From the NCBI GenBank assembly GCA_026545765.1, contig CM048842.1, forward strand, positions 925,501-989,500: a stretch of DNA of 64,000 nucleotides. The letters are read 5' to 3'. Positions 1-10,682 of this stretch are shown piece after piece. Source of the DNA: Plantago major. Lineage: Eukaryota; Streptophyta; Magnoliopsida; Lamiales; Plantaginaceae. Under the pieces are notes generated by a model. The model was not told the DNA's origin. It saw only the letters and a list, made by a program, of their open reading frames with translations, and did not search any database. Numbering within the stretch: the first letter of the stretch is position 1; the number at the start of each line of letters is the position of its first letter. Position numbers and translations under genes: made by a program.

Positions 1-3
1 GAC

Positions 4-500
4 TAGGGCTGTTAACGAGCCGAGCTTTGGCCTAATGGATCACTGATCGTCAGAATTTCAGACCTGCTCGTGATCGTCGAGCTTTTCATAATCGAGCTTG
101 TGATCGGCTTGTTAGAATATCGAGTTGCTTGAAAAGCTCGACTTGCTTTTGCTCGTGAGCGCTCGACTCATTAGAGCTCGAAATGAATTCATTTTCTAGA
201 TCTGAGAATCTGATTTTTAGAATGAGCTTTTTTTTTCTTAAGGGAAAAACAACTTATGTTAGAGTTTTTATTTATGTATATGTAAATAAATCAATAAATT
301 TAAATATATATTAAATTAATTATTGCTCGCGAGCAGCTTGCGAGCTTCGATCATTTTGCCAGGGTGATCGATTCAAGCTCGAAAATGAGACGAGCTTGCT
401 CGCGAGCGATCTCGAGTTGACCGATCTCGAGCTCGATTTGAACGTTGACCGAGCTTTTTCGCGAGCAGCTCGCGAGCGACTTTATTCCCTAACACCCTTA
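4..500. repeat. hAT-like foldback repeat rich in GCTCGCGAGC palindromes
   Basis: The segment opens with TAGGGCTGTTAACGAGC and closes with the near inverse GCTCGCGAGCG...TAACACCCTTA. Between them lie many palindromic CGAGCTCG and GCTCGCGAGC blocks around an AT-rich core. Termini of the TAGGGxTGTxA kind are common in plant hAT MITEs. The window begins 3 bases before the element, so an 8-bp target duplication cannot be tested. No coding sequence is present. Confidence 0.55.
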
Positions 501-892
501 GTCCGGCCTTGACTCGTTCAATAAGATGTTCAAGTCGATCTCGAACATAACTTGGGACTTGTTTTGTTATCGAGTCGAATATTGTTCGATAACAAATTGT
601 GTACCAAATTGAACTTGTTGAACCTAAAGGTTTGAATTAATTATGATGATTACAAGCAAATTTAATTATGGCCTAAGTATTTTCTTCAAATAAAAGTCAC
701 ATGTCTTGTAAGGTTTTAAAATGTTTATGATTATTTATATTTATTAATATACATGTTTAATGGTTTGTTTTGGAGTGGTAAATCTTTGCAGGATATTTTA
801 AGAGTTTTGGTTTAGCAAAATTACCTTCCAAACGTTGGTTTTGAGATATTATAGGAAGATTTCTGCCAGCTTTCTCTAGGAGATAAAGGAAA
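501..892. other. AT-rich intergenic stretch, no gene seen
   Basis: No convincing reading frame or RNA gene was found. Its last five bases (888-892, GGAAA) are the left target-site duplication of the following Copia element. Confidence 0.6.
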
Positions 893-1465
893 TGTGAAGT
901 TTTGGGTTGTTTTCGAAGATTTCGGAAACACAGGGATCTGGTTGCAAATTGGAATTCTAGTTGTTTGTTTCCTAACAGAATTTGGAGAGAAAACGTAATA
1001 AACTAGGATAAGTGGAAAAAACGCTTCTTTCGTGAGCCATCAGATCAAATTGGCGGTTAGGAGATCGTGTGGCTGTGATTCTTTCTGGCGGCTTAAGGAA
1101 TGTTCTGTTTCTCTTATAAAAGAAACAGAAGCAGATAGAAGAACGACATGAGAAAGAGGAAGAAGAGAGCTGATTAATCTTCAATTCTTTGTTTTTACTC
1201 TTTGTGATTAAGAGTGGTCATTTGAGCTGTAGTTGTGAGGATTGTGTAAGAATTCAGGGCGTAATTCTGGGTCAATTTCTCTGTAACTAAGCTTGCATTG
1301 AGGAAGGTTGTGGAGTAATAAAATTTGTTGATTCTCCGTGGACGTAGATTGGATTTATTCAATCGAACCACGTTAAATTGTGTTTGTGTTTATTACTTCG
1401 ATTAGTGATTGTGTTTGTCAAGTAGTTGATTGGTTTTATTGCGATCTTGGTTCGAATACTTAACA
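893..1465 (+). repeat. 5' LTR of the Copia element
   Basis: A 573-bp direct repeat of 5485-6061, with TG...CA ends. A TATA-like run (CTTATAAAAG, near 1111-1120) lies in the middle and probably serves as the promoter. The block near 1339-1378 (CTCCGTGGACGTAG, then AATCGAACCACGTTAAAT) is a motif found in many plant Copia LTRs. The 70-residue minus-strand frame inside this LTR recurs in the other LTR only because the DNA is duplicated. Confidence 0.95.
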
Positions 1466-1467
1466 AG

Positions 1468-1484
1468 TGGCGCCGTCTGTGGGA
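1468..1484 (+). promoter_or_regulatory. Primer-binding site
   Basis: TGGCGCCGTCTGTGGGA begins two bases after the 5' LTR. It starts with the TGGCGCC expected of a site complementary to a tRNA 3' end ending in CCA, and is not the initiator-Met TGGTATCA site. Which tRNA primes it cannot be decided by eye. Confidence 0.7.
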
Positions 1485-1529
1485 AGAAGGAGCTGTGTTC
1501 GATCAGTGATTGCGGAGTTGTGATCAATT

Positions 1530-2309
1530 ATGGGTTCAACAAGGGTTAACATTGACAAGTTTACAGGTGCAAACGATTTTACATTGTGGAAGATCAAGAT
1601 GGAGGCTATCTTGATTCAACAAGGCGTGGAGATGGCATTGTTGCCTCGTAGCGAAGTTCCTACAACAATTACAGAGCATGAGTTAAAGACTCTCTCAGGG
1701 AAGGAGAAAACTGCAGTTGATATATGGAAGAAGCTAGAATCGTTGTATCAAACACGATCTTTAGCTAGGAGATTATTTATGAAATCACAACTGTATTCTT
1801 ACAGGATGAATCCAGATATGAACCTTCTTGAGCAACTGGCTATGTTCAACAAAACTCTTGATGAGATTGATAACATAGAAGATTCAAAGCTTCCTGATGA
1901 AGATAAAGCAATAATTTTGCTTAATTCCCTACCTAAGTCTTATGAAAGCATCAGAGATGCAATAGCATTCACAGGCCAAAAGAAGGTTACATTGGAGAAA
2001 GTTCAATGTTTAATCAGGCAGAAGGAGCAACAAAAGGAGACAGCTAAGGTAGAGGCATTTGGTGATGGTCTCATGGTCAAGAACAATAACTACAAGCCTA
2101 AGTTTCAACCACAGTACCAGAAGAACAAGGGTAAAGCACCAGTTGGTGGTGGTTCTGCATACAAGGAAACCAGAATTTGTCATCACTGTAAGAAACCTGG
2201 TCACCTAAAGAAAATTTGTTTCTTGTTAAGAGACAAAAGGACAATAGAGGTGGAGGGAGTACTTTCCATTAGTTTGCAGAAAATATTGAGTATGATGGGG
2301 ATGTGTTAA
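1530..2309 (+). pseudogene. Copia gag (nucleocapsid) reading frame
   Basis: This 259-residue frame starts 64 bases after the LTR. It has the N-terminal pattern of Tnt1-like Gag (FTGANDFTLWKIKMEAIL) and a complete CCHC zinc knuckle near residues 217-230 (C-x2-C-x4-H-x4-C; CHHCKKPGHLKKIC). Gag packages element RNA into virus-like particles. In Tnt1-type elements gag and pol form one frame. Here the frame ends at a TAA just after the knuckle, and the protease region continues in another frame overlapping by 7 bases, so a small indel has separated them. Gag itself looks intact. Confidence 0.85.
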
Positions 2310-3103
2310 ATATCACAGATGAGGTGATAAATATCCTAGGAGGAGTGTTAAATGTCACAGATCAAGCTAATGATGAATGGATTCTTGATTCTGAATGCAC
2401 ATTCCATATTTGTCCATATAAGGAGTGGTTTACCAAGTTGGATGTTAGCTATGGAGGCACAGTTATGCTGGGGAATGATATGATATGCAACATTCAAGGT
2501 GTTGGTGAAATAGGGCTCAAAATGGATGATGAATTTGTGAAGATACTCACAAATGTCAGGTACATTCCTGAGCTCAGAAGAAATCTAATCTCTCTTGGTA
2601 CATTAGAGCATAAAGGTTATAGATTTAGCTCAGAGAATGTTGTGCTTACTGTGTATAATAAAGATGCATCTGCTGTCATGAGTGGCATAAGGAGGAATAA
2701 GCTCTACTATATGAAGTGTAGGGTGATTATTGGTGATGTATCTGTAGCTAGTATGGATGATACTGAGCTATGGCACAGGAGAATGGCACATGTAAGTGAG
2801 ATGGGGTTGATTGAGTTGCAAAAGAAGCAGGTATTTGATACAAGCAAGATTGAGAAGCTAAAAACCTGTGAGCAATGTATTATGGGAAAAGCTAAAAGGA
2901 CCCCCTTCCCGACTGGTATACATACCAGTAGTGCTCCCCTAGATTACATACATGCAGATCTATGGGGACCTGCAAAAGTGCAGACAAATGGTGGAGGTAG
3001 ATATTTCCTTTCACTGATAGATGACTACACTAGGAAAGTCTGGGTGTATGTGCTGAGGAACAAGACTGATGCATTCTCTAGATTTAAAGAGTGGTGTGCA
3101 TAG
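2303..3103 (+). pseudogene. Copia protease and integrase N-terminal half
   Basis: The frame covers the aspartic protease and the first half of integrase. At the protease active site the sequence reads WILDSECTFH where the family has D-S/T-G, so the glycine is replaced by glutamate. The integrase zinc region is recognisable (LWHRRMAH, then CEQCIMGKAKR), followed by the catalytic-core segment with the first acidic residue (HADLWGP) and DDYTRKVWVY. It ends at an in-frame TAG (3101-3103) shortly before the second catalytic aspartate. The altered protease residue and the stop make it a pseudogene. Confidence 0.85.
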
Positions 3104-3121
3104 GTTGAGCTGGAAAAGGGC

Positions 3122-3361
3122 TTGAAAGTTAAAGTGTTGAGAACTGATAATGGTTTAGAATTTTTATCAAGGGAATACAACAAGTTATGCATGAATAATG
3201 GTATTAAGAGACACAGAACAATACCTGGTACTCCTCAACAAAAGAGGATGAATACAACTCTTCTAGAGAGAACTAGATGCATCATGTTTCAAGCTGGAGT
3301 TCCTAAGTCTTTATGGGGTGAAACTGTAAGAACATTAATCATCACCTGGAAACTGATATGA
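3122..3361 (+). pseudogene. Copia integrase core, C-terminal part, catalytic Glu deleted
   Basis: It continues the integrase with the second catalytic aspartate (LRTDNGLEF) and then TPQQKRMNTTLLER. Family members carry a short stretch between the QQ and RMN that holds the third catalytic acid of the DDE triad. That stretch is missing here. The frame stops after SLWGETVRTL, so the integrase C-terminal domain is lost too. Downstream to about 3800 is a degraded Ser/Thr/Gln-rich linker with several stops. Confidence 0.8.
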
Positions 3362-3819
3362 AGGAGTTTAAAGATTATGAGATTGAGGTGTAGCTTATGA
3401 GAATCAATGATCAAGTTAAAGAAAATCACGAAGTAGTGAGTGATTCTCATGATCAACAAGATACAAGTGACTAGCCTAACAACTCAAATGGAGTTGAAAT
3501 ATCACAAAGCTCACCTATGAGGAGTAATACAGTACAGAGATCTCATACCAGGATTAATACTAGTCCAACTACCACAACTAGTATTTCTACACAGGAACAA
3601 CAAGCTCCAGAAGTTACACAACCAGCTAATGAGAATAGAAACCACACAAGGAGGAATGTGGTACCAGTTACATAAAAAATAAAAAACTTCCAGCTGACAA
3701 GAGATAGAGAGAGGAGACAACCTAAACCTACCAATATGTATGGTTTTAGCAACATGGTGGCATATTCACTAAGTACTTGTCATGATATTGAATATCAAGA
3801 GCCTCAGAATTTCACAGAA

Positions 3820-4725
3820 GCAAGTACATGAGTGAATAAGTAAGAATCGATGGTTGCTATGCAGTAGGAGTTGCTATCTCTTGAGAAGAACAAGACATGG
3901 GAATTGATCCCAAAACAACAAAACAAGAGGATAATGAGCTATAAATGGATTTACAAGAGAAAGATTGAAGTTACAACTACAGGTTAAGTGAGGTACAAGG
4001 GAAGGCTAGTTGCTAGAGGATTTACTCAGAAGGAGGGAATGGATTACAATGATATATTCTCAAATGTGGTCAAGCATACCTCTATAAGAATTCTATTGAG
4101 TATTGTAACTCAATTTAACTTAGAGCTACAACAACTGGATGTTAAAACAACATTTCTGCATGGTGATCTTGAAGAAACCATCTATATGTCACAGCCTGAA
4201 GGATTTATTCTACCAGAGAATAAAGAAAATGTGTGTTTACTGAAGAAATCTCTCTATGGATTAAAACAAAGTCCTAGGCAGTGGCACAGAAAGTCAAGTG
4301 AATATATGGAAGAAATTGGTTTCATTAAATCTGCATATGATAGCTGTGTGTACTTGAAGAAAGAGGGTGTACATGTCATTACATATCTACTCCTGTATGT
4401 AGATGGCATGTTGATTGCTAGTAGTAGCATGAATGAGTTGAATCAAGTGAAGGATCAACTCAGTAACATGTTTGAGATGAAAGATCTTGGCAATGCAAGG
4501 AGGATTCTTGGGATAGATATCTACAGAGATAGAAAAGCTAGAGTATTGAAGTTAAATCAAGGTGACTACTTGAGGAGGGTACTTCAGAGGTTTCATATGC
4601 AGGAATGCAAACTTAGTAGCATTCCATTAGCTCAACATTTTAGTCTATCACTGGAGAATAGTCCTACAACACAGGAGCAGGTGGAGTATATGAACAAGAG
4701 CCCGTATGAAAAATGCCATTTGTAG
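3820..4725 (+). pseudogene. Copia reverse transcriptase, catalytic Asp lost
   Basis: Reverse transcriptase begins near 3840 with LLSLEKNKTWELIP-type sequence. It is interrupted by stops near 3866-3868 and 3985-3987, then runs open from 3988 to 4725. Recognisable blocks are RLVARGFTQKEGMDY, QQLDVKTTFLHGDL, EETIYMSQPEGF and SLYGLKQSPRQWH. The active-site motif reads YVDGMLIAS instead of YVDDMLIAS, so one of the two metal-binding aspartates is glycine. This substitution alone should abolish polymerisation. The 3' part shifts frame near 4706-4725. Confidence 0.88.
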
Positions 4726-5374
4726 CATAATGTATGCTATGGTTTGCAGCAGGCCAGATGTTGTTTATGGGATAAGTGTTACAAGTAGATACATGTTTAA
4801 TCCTGGAGAACATCGTTGGAATGCTGTAAAGAACATAATGAGATATTTGAGAGGAACTACAGATATTGGGATAAAATTCTGCAAGAATGAAAAGTGGTTA
4901 CATGATTCTATACTAGGATATGTGGATGCAGATTATGCAGCTAATCTGTATAACAGAAGATCTCAATCTGGATATGTGTTCACCTTGTTTGGTTCAACTA
5001 TAAGCTGGAAATCTAATCTGCAAAGTGTGGTTGCATTATCAACCACTGAGTCTGAGTAGATGGCAATAACCGAGGCAGTTAAGGAGGGTTTATGGTTGAA
5101 GGGAATTATCAATGAGTTTGGCCTGCAACAATGAGCTGCAACTATACTTAGTGACAGTCAAAGTGCTATATACCTGTCCAAGCATGAGATGTTTCATGAG
5201 AGATCCAAACACATTGATGTGAGGTTGCATTTTATCAGAGACATCATGGATAAAGATGAAGTAAAGATTGAGAAGGTGTCAACATTAGAGAATGCTGCAG
5301 ATATGCTGACAAAGGTGTTGAATCCAACTAAATTCTTACATTGTTTGAATTTAGTTTGTGTCTCAAAGTGTTGA
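4706..5374 (+). pseudogene. Copia end of RT and RNase H domain, interrupted
   Basis: The frame 4706-5059 holds ICSIMYAMVCSRPDV, the RT-RNase H connection, and the RNase H motifs YVDADYA and GYVFTLFGSTISW. It is cut by TAG in the motif that normally reads STTESEYMA. A further frame, 5189-5374, keeps the end of the domain (ERSKHIDVRLHFIRD, AADMLTK). At least two stops separate them. The RNase H domain degrades genomic RNA during reverse transcription; this copy is broken. Confidence 0.85.
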
Positions 5375-5470
5375 GGGATGACCGCACTGTGTGCTGGAGC
5401 TATTGTCCATCAAAGGATGATAGTGATGAAGAGAAAGTGAGATGAATGAAGCTACTCCTGTTATCTTCTC

Positions 5471-5484
5471 AATAAGGTGGAGAT
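5471..5484 (+). promoter_or_regulatory. Polypurine tract
   Basis: AATAAGGTGGAGAT abuts the 3' LTR, the expected place for the purine primer of plus-strand synthesis. It is interrupted by pyrimidines, which is common in Copia elements. Confidence 0.65.
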
Positions 5485-6061
5485 TGTGAAGTTTTGGGTT
5501 GTTTTCGAAGATTTCAGAAACACAGGGATCTGGTTGCAAATTGGAATTCTAGTTGTTTGTTTCCTAACCGAATTTGGAGAGAAAACGTAATAAACTAGGA
5601 TAAGTGGAAAAAACGCTTCTTTCGTGAGCCATCAGATCAAATTGGCGGTTAGGAGATCGTGTGGCTGTGATTCTTTCTGGCGGCTTAAGGAATGTTTTGT
5701 TTCTCTTATAAAAGAAACAGAAGCAGACAGAAGAACGGCATGAGAAAGAGGAAGAAGAGAGCTGATTAATCTTCAATTCTTTGTTTTTACTCTTTGTGAT
5801 TAAGAGTGTGGTTATTTGAGTTGTAGTTGTGAGGATTGTGTAGTAGAATTCAGGGCGTAGTTCTGGGTCAATTTCTCTGTAACTAAGCTTGCATTGAGGA
5901 AGGTTGTGGAGTAATAAAATTCGTTGATTCTCCGTGGACGTAGATTGGATTTATTCAATCGAACCACGTTAAATTGTGTTTGTGTTTATTACTTCGATTA
6001 GTGATTGTGTTTGTCAAGTAGTTGATTGGTTTTATTGCGATCTTGGTTCGAATACTTAACA
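5485..6061 (+). repeat. 3' LTR of the Copia element
   Basis: A 577-bp direct repeat of 893-1465, followed at 6062-6066 by the second GGAAA target duplication. Differences from the 5' LTR include CGGAAACAC to CAGAAACAC and two short insertions near 5817 and 5843. Confidence 0.95.
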
Positions 6062-6101
6062 GGAAAGATTTTGTTCAAAATTTATTTCCCATTTTTTCTC
6101 A

Positions 6102-6289
6102 ACAAAGACTGGAAAGAAAGCAACGTTCTTCTTGGACATATATTAGTTTCCTAAGTATGTCATATATCTTGTATTATTTTATTTTCTGTTGTATTTAGAA
6201 TCCTAGATTATAGCCTAAATTATAGTAATACTCTTGTATATGTATTAACCGTTGTGGTAATGAGATGGGCACAAAATTATATTCTTTCA
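6102..6289 (+). repeat. 3' part of a second Copia 5' LTR
   Basis: The AT-rich stretch ends with ...TTCTTTCA and is followed at once by TGGTATCA (6290-6297), the initiator-methionine tRNA primer-binding site. This identifies the end of a 5' LTR. Its upstream edge cannot be fixed; no matching 3' LTR is present. Confidence 0.65.
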
Positions 6290-7112
6290 TGGTATCATAC
6301 TAGGGTTGATTCTCTCTCGCTTCCGCATCCCTAATACGTGATCTTCTTCCTCTACCCTTCTCATCGACTATCTCTGTTCTTCCGTCATCATGGGCGACAC
6401 CAAGAGTTCGTCTTCCTCCTTTCACCCTGCTCTTGCTGTTTCCAACATCAGGATGCATGTTCCCATTACTCTCGAGATGGAGAACGTTCAGTATGTTAAT
6501 TGGGCGGAATTATTCAAGGTCCATTGCCGTTCGCACAAGGTTCTTCACCACATTATCCCACCAAAATTGACAGATGGGAAGGCCAAGGAGAAGGAGCCCC
6601 TTACTGATGATGAACAAGAGCTATGTGATACTTTGGATGCCGCCGTGGTTCAATGGATTTATTCCACCATATCGACCGACGTTTTGAACACGGTTATTGA
6701 AGCTGATGTTTCTGTGATGACCTTGTGGAATCGACTACGTGATCTGTTTCATGACAACGAGAATTCACGTGATCTCGTCTCTTATACTGATGCTGATTGG
6801 AGAGGATGTCCTGATACGAGGCGATCTACCTCTGGTTACTGTGTCTTTTTGGGTGATAATTTGATATCCTGGTCGTCCAAACGACAACCTACTTTATCCC
6901 GTTCGAGTGCCTAGGCCGAGTATAGAGGGGTTGCCAATATTGTTTCTGAGTCATGTTGGCTTCGTAATCTTCTTCTGGAACTCCACTGTCCAATTCGTAA
7001 GGCCACACTTGTTTATTGTGACAATGTGAGTGCCATTTATCTTTCCGGGAATCCTGTTCAACACCAGCGCACGAAGCATATTGAAATGGGCATTCACTTT
7101 AAAAAAGCTTGA
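6290..7112 (+). pseudogene. Deletion derivative of a Copia element: gag joined to RNase H
   Basis: After the TGGTATCA primer site, an ATG at 6390 opens a 174-residue frame. Residues about 1-120 match the N-terminal Gag domain of Ale/Retrofit-like Copia elements ([37 protein letters not shown]). At about residue 126 the frame switches directly to the RNase H domain ([35 protein letters not shown]). Zinc knuckle, protease, integrase and RT are all missing, so the element was internally deleted and rejoined in frame. A TAG at 6912-6914 replaces the codon before AEYR. The frame then continues through RNase H to about 7112 (TLVYCDNVSAIYLS, RTKHIEM). Confidence 0.85.
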
Positions 7113-7680
7113 ATGCAGCTTCAATACAACATAAGTATAAATCAAGAGTCAAGCAAACAAGCAAGTGTTGAGAGCAGTAAACTTAGTCACCTTCACCCAA
7201 AAACTCATCAATCTCATTAGTTTTGATTACATTCCCTTCTCTGAGTTATTGTGAGGGGTTTTCATTGATCGATTGTATTTGGTGTTTCTAAGATCTTGTT
7301 AGCGTGTGGTTAAAGGAGTTGGGATTGCTCCTTAGCACGATTCACTTAGTCTAGGTGGGGATAGCTTAGACGGAGCAAGAGGGAAGGACAAGGGTTGTTG
7401 TTTTTGAGTGCTTGCGGGTTGTAAGTGTCTACCAATGATCTTAGTGAAAGTCGCAAGAGTAAACGCTTGGGCAGTGGACGTAGGCACTTTTCTGACCGAA
7501 CCACTATAATTCTGGTTTGCTTTATTGCACTGCATCATCACTGCATTTAAAGTTTGTGAAAAACGAAATATGTAATATGCTGAAGCTGTGTATTTCGCGA
7601 GAAACTTTGAGTGAAACGTTGCACAAAACTTTGCATCTTTGTGCCTATCTTTCATTCATCATTTTAGACAAAGTCAGTTA
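7113..7680 (+). repeat. Probable LTR remnant of another Copia element
   Basis: The segment contains GTGGACGTAGGCAC and ACCGAACCACTATAA near 7477-7510, the same kind of block as in the LTR at 893 and in many Copia LTRs. No ends, target duplication or coding sequence could be defined. Confidence 0.35.
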
Positions 7681-7791
7681 GTCTTTTTAAGGGAAATTTA
7701 TATTACAGAACTCATCGTACCAGAGCATCAAAATAAAATTAGAATATTGTTTGACAAATGGGGTTTTCCAGCTTAACACAAATGGGTCTGC

Positions 7792-8675
7792 TAGAGGTGA
7801 GTTTTTGGCGGATTAACCCCCTGTATTATTTGAAATAGGCAGATAACCCCGTTGTATTATTTTTAAAGGCAGTTTAACCCCTTATATTTTGTTAAACCGT
7901 GCAATTTACCCCCTACGTTAGAGAGTGTAATACACTCACATTCACCGCAACTTGGACTGCTTCGTAACATAGTTTTTGTACAATTCATTTGTTTAGAAAA
8001 ATCTAGTGGTTAAAAAAGAAGAAGTATTAGTATAAAATTTAATAATTTAAAAATAAAAATTACTTATTTTAATAATTGGTTCATAACATAAATTTATAGA
8101 TGGGTTAAAATATCCTATTGAAAAATAATTAGAAAAAAAAGAAAGAAGAGAGGCGAGTTTGGAAACTATATCTTGAAAAGATTTTAAAAAAGTATTTTCA
8201 CATTATTGTTGTAAGAAATTCTAATTTTTATATTTTTTTCGTTGAAAGAGATGACCAATTTATAATACATGTAGCTGCTAAAATGTGGTTATTTTTTTAT
8301 CACTATTGCAATAAACGAATAAATAGAGATGTAAAATTTGTATAATAATTTACTAAGTGTTCATAGATCCAATAACATTATATAAAAAATTTATAGAACA
8401 AGCTTTAAAAAATTACAACTTCTTAGGGGGTTAAATTTCCAATAAAAATAATATAAGGGGGTAATCCACCTTTTATATTAAATACGAAATGGTAATCCGT
8501 AAAGAGTTAACGGAAAAGTTAACACCGTTAGTCATATTTAACGGAAAATTAGCGTAAGGGGGCGAGTTGCACCTTATAAACAAACATATGGGGGTAAACG
8601 GCCTTTAAAAATAATACATGGGTCAATCGGCTCTTTTTGACAAATACAAGGGGGTAAATTGCCAAAAACCTCTAC
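7792..8675. mobile_element. Non-autonomous DNA transposon with long terminal inverted repeats
   Basis: The left end (TAGAGGTGAGTTTTTGGCGG, then repeated AACCCCxxGTATTATTT) matches the inverse of the right end over roughly 100 bases (right inverse: TAGAGGTTTTTGGCAATTTA). The long inverted repeats, about 880-bp length and AT-rich core without a gene suggest a Mutator-like element. A 9-10-bp target duplication could not be confirmed. Confidence 0.65.
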
Positions 8676-8833
8676 TAGTCTATGTACTGCATGGATACGT
8701 TTCCCGATTAGAAACGAGGAGATTTCAAGCAATGACAGTTCATATAGGAGTCACAAACAACAATATCACAAATGCTAGGCACTTAGAACATGACTTACCC
8801 TTACCCAAAACATTAATAATAATAAGATCCTAG

Positions 8834-9283
8834 ATGACTGTTGACTGGGGTGCGTTAGAGATGATTATGAAGGAGCTGGGGCTGCCCATGCAATTTGTAC
8901 AATGGATCATGGGATGTGTTAATACGGTATATTACAAGTATGTGATCAATGGAGTTCCTTCAAAGTTGCTTAAAGCTCGAAGGGGTCTGCGACAAGGTGA
9001 TCCTCTCTCCCCTTTCCTCTTTGTCCTGGTCATGGAATATCTACACAAGTGTTTGCAGAAGTTGAGATATATCCCGGATTTCAATTTCCATCCGAAATGT
9101 GAAAAGCTGAATATTACTCACCTGTGTTTTGCGGATGATCTAATGCTATTTACAAGGGGAGATGAGCGATCAGTATTATTAATGATGCAGCAGCTGAGCC
9201 ATTTCTCCAGGGCATGCGGTTTGCGAGCGAACCTCTCGAAGACGAAAGTCTTCTGCGGAGGTGTATCCTATGCGGACCAGTAG
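8834..9283 (+). pseudogene. LINE reverse transcriptase, C-terminal half of fingers/palm
   Basis: The sequence starts just inside the conserved VDW motif (TVDWGALEMIM) where the element was truncated. It keeps the RT blocks ARRGLRQGDPLSPFLFVLVME and ITHLCFADDLMLF, the latter with both catalytic aspartates. A TAG at 9281-9283 ends the frame. The same frame then continues with the usual LINE sequence PVRYLGVPLSHRRLTI up to about 9370. Confidence 0.88.
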
Positions 9284-10407
9284 CGCATTCTAGGCGCCAC
9301 TGGGTTCGGTTCGGGCACCTTTCCTGTGCGTTATTTGGGAGTTCCTCTTTCCCACCGCCGACTAACCATCTAACAATACACACCCCTCCTAGTCTGGGTC
9401 GATTAAAGCATTGGACGACGAGACTCTTAAGTTATGCAGGTCGGGAACAATTGATAAAGAGTGTCATCACATCCATTACTGCTTACTGGCTTCAGGTTTT
9501 CCCGCTCCTGAAGGCTGTTTTAGAGCATATTCAGCGTATTTGCAGAAGTTTTTTGTGGAGTGGTAAAGATGGCAACTATCACAAGGCTCTGGTATCGTGG
9601 CAACAAGTATGCGCACCTAGGAGTTGCGGTGGATTGAATATTATCAACTTACAGGTGTGGAACTTAGCTCTTATCTCTAAACTTCTATGGAAGATCCAGA
9701 CCAAGGCGGATTTGTTATGGGTTCGATGGGTTCACAGTTATTATATAAAGAATCAAGATTTGGATGATTGGCAGGTTCCCGTGTGTGCTTCTTCGACCAT
9801 CAAAGGCATCGTCCGTGTGCGGGGATTGCTTTGTGCGACTCCGGTGTGGGCCACCCAACTAGTCTCGTCGAAGTTCTCCACCCGCCTCATCTACCAACTG
9901 TTACGGGGAGACACAACCAAGGTAGAGTGGTGCGACCTGGTCATTCACAACCCGGCTCGCCCAAAGGCTATATTTATCATGTGGTTGGCCTTGCATAGAT
10001 GTCTGGCTACTAAAGACCGTTTGGCTTTCTTTGGCATTCCTACAGATGGTATATGCAGTTTCTGTGATGGGATGGAATCAATTGATCACCTATTTTTTCA
10101 ATGCCCGACGACTTATGGAATTATACATGGAGGATTGACTTGGCTTAGAATCTCACACCCTCATCTTGCGGATTGGCAACATCTCGTGGCCTGGTTCAGG
10201 CAAATGGCGAAAGGCAAGAGTGGCAAGGCTGCCGTATTTCGTGCTATAATGGCGGAAACTATCTATCATATCTGGCAGGCAAGAAACGAGAAGATTTTCC
10301 AACAACGGGACTTTGATATACATGATATCATCAGATCAATATTGCACATCACGACTATGAGATGCCAGGGCAGACGCGTAGCAGCAGTGGTCCACGGACT
10401 GGAGTAG
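9284..10407 (+). pseudogene. LINE ORF2 C-terminal region with zf-RVT domain
   Basis: After a frameshift near 9390, the ORF2 product resumes (LKHWTTRLLSYAGREQLIKSV, SFLWSGKDGNYHKALVSW). It ends with the zinc-binding zf-RVT region typical of plant LINEs (FIMWLALHRCLATKDRLAFFG, ICSFCDGMESIDHLFFQCP). No RNase H follows; the frame stops at 10407 and the 3' UTR runs to the A-tract at 10539-10550. The first residues of the longest frame here (from 9214) are out of frame with the RT and are not LINE protein. Confidence 0.85.
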
Positions 10408-10682
10408 CTCCTTTACTTGATTCCTTTTTGATTTCATCTGTTTGCTAGCTTTTTACGATTTGGGCTTGGACGGTCCCCGTCAGCCCCTAAATGTACGTAC
10501 ATTGTTTTTGGTATCAATAAGACATGTTCTTTCGTTCCAAAAAAAAAAAAGATCCTTTTGTATTCGAACTCTAATTATATACCTAATCTTTTGTCTGAAC
10601 AAGACCTGCCTCAATGGCGGCATATCGAGTTTTTTACAAGATATTCGACAGCTGATCAAGACCTTTGAGGAGGTGACTTTCT

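Larger units (their letters stand above)
893..6061 (+). mobile_element. Complete but inactivated Ty1/Copia LTR retrotransposon (Tork/Tnt1-like)
   Basis: A 5.17-kb element bounded by two long terminal repeats that start TGTGAAG and end TTAACA. It is flanked by a perfect 5-bp target duplication, GGAAA, at 888-892 and 6062-6066. Internal order is primer-binding site, gag with zinc knuckle, protease, integrase, reverse transcriptase, RNase H, purine tract. Integrase before reverse transcriptase defines Copia. By eye the LTRs differ at roughly ten positions and two small indels, implying a fairly recent insertion. The polyprotein frame is nevertheless broken many times and key catalytic residues are lost, so the copy cannot move itself. 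It may have been mobilised in trans. Confidence 0.95.
8832..10550 (+). mobile_element. 5'-truncated LINE (L1-type) retrotransposon
   Basis: An ORF2 3' half, a short 3' untranslated region and an A12 tail are flanked by AAGATCCT at 8824-8831 and at 10549-10556 (the second copy overlaps the tail). Target duplications plus a poly(A) tail and 5' truncation inside the reverse transcriptase are the signature of target-primed reverse transcription. The element is disabled by a stop at 9281-9283 and a frameshift near 9390. Confidence 0.88.

Noticed and set aside
972..1184. 70-residue minus-strand frame, repeated at 5564-5776
   Set aside because: Both copies lie in the two LTRs of one element, so they are identical because the DNA is, not because a protein is conserved.
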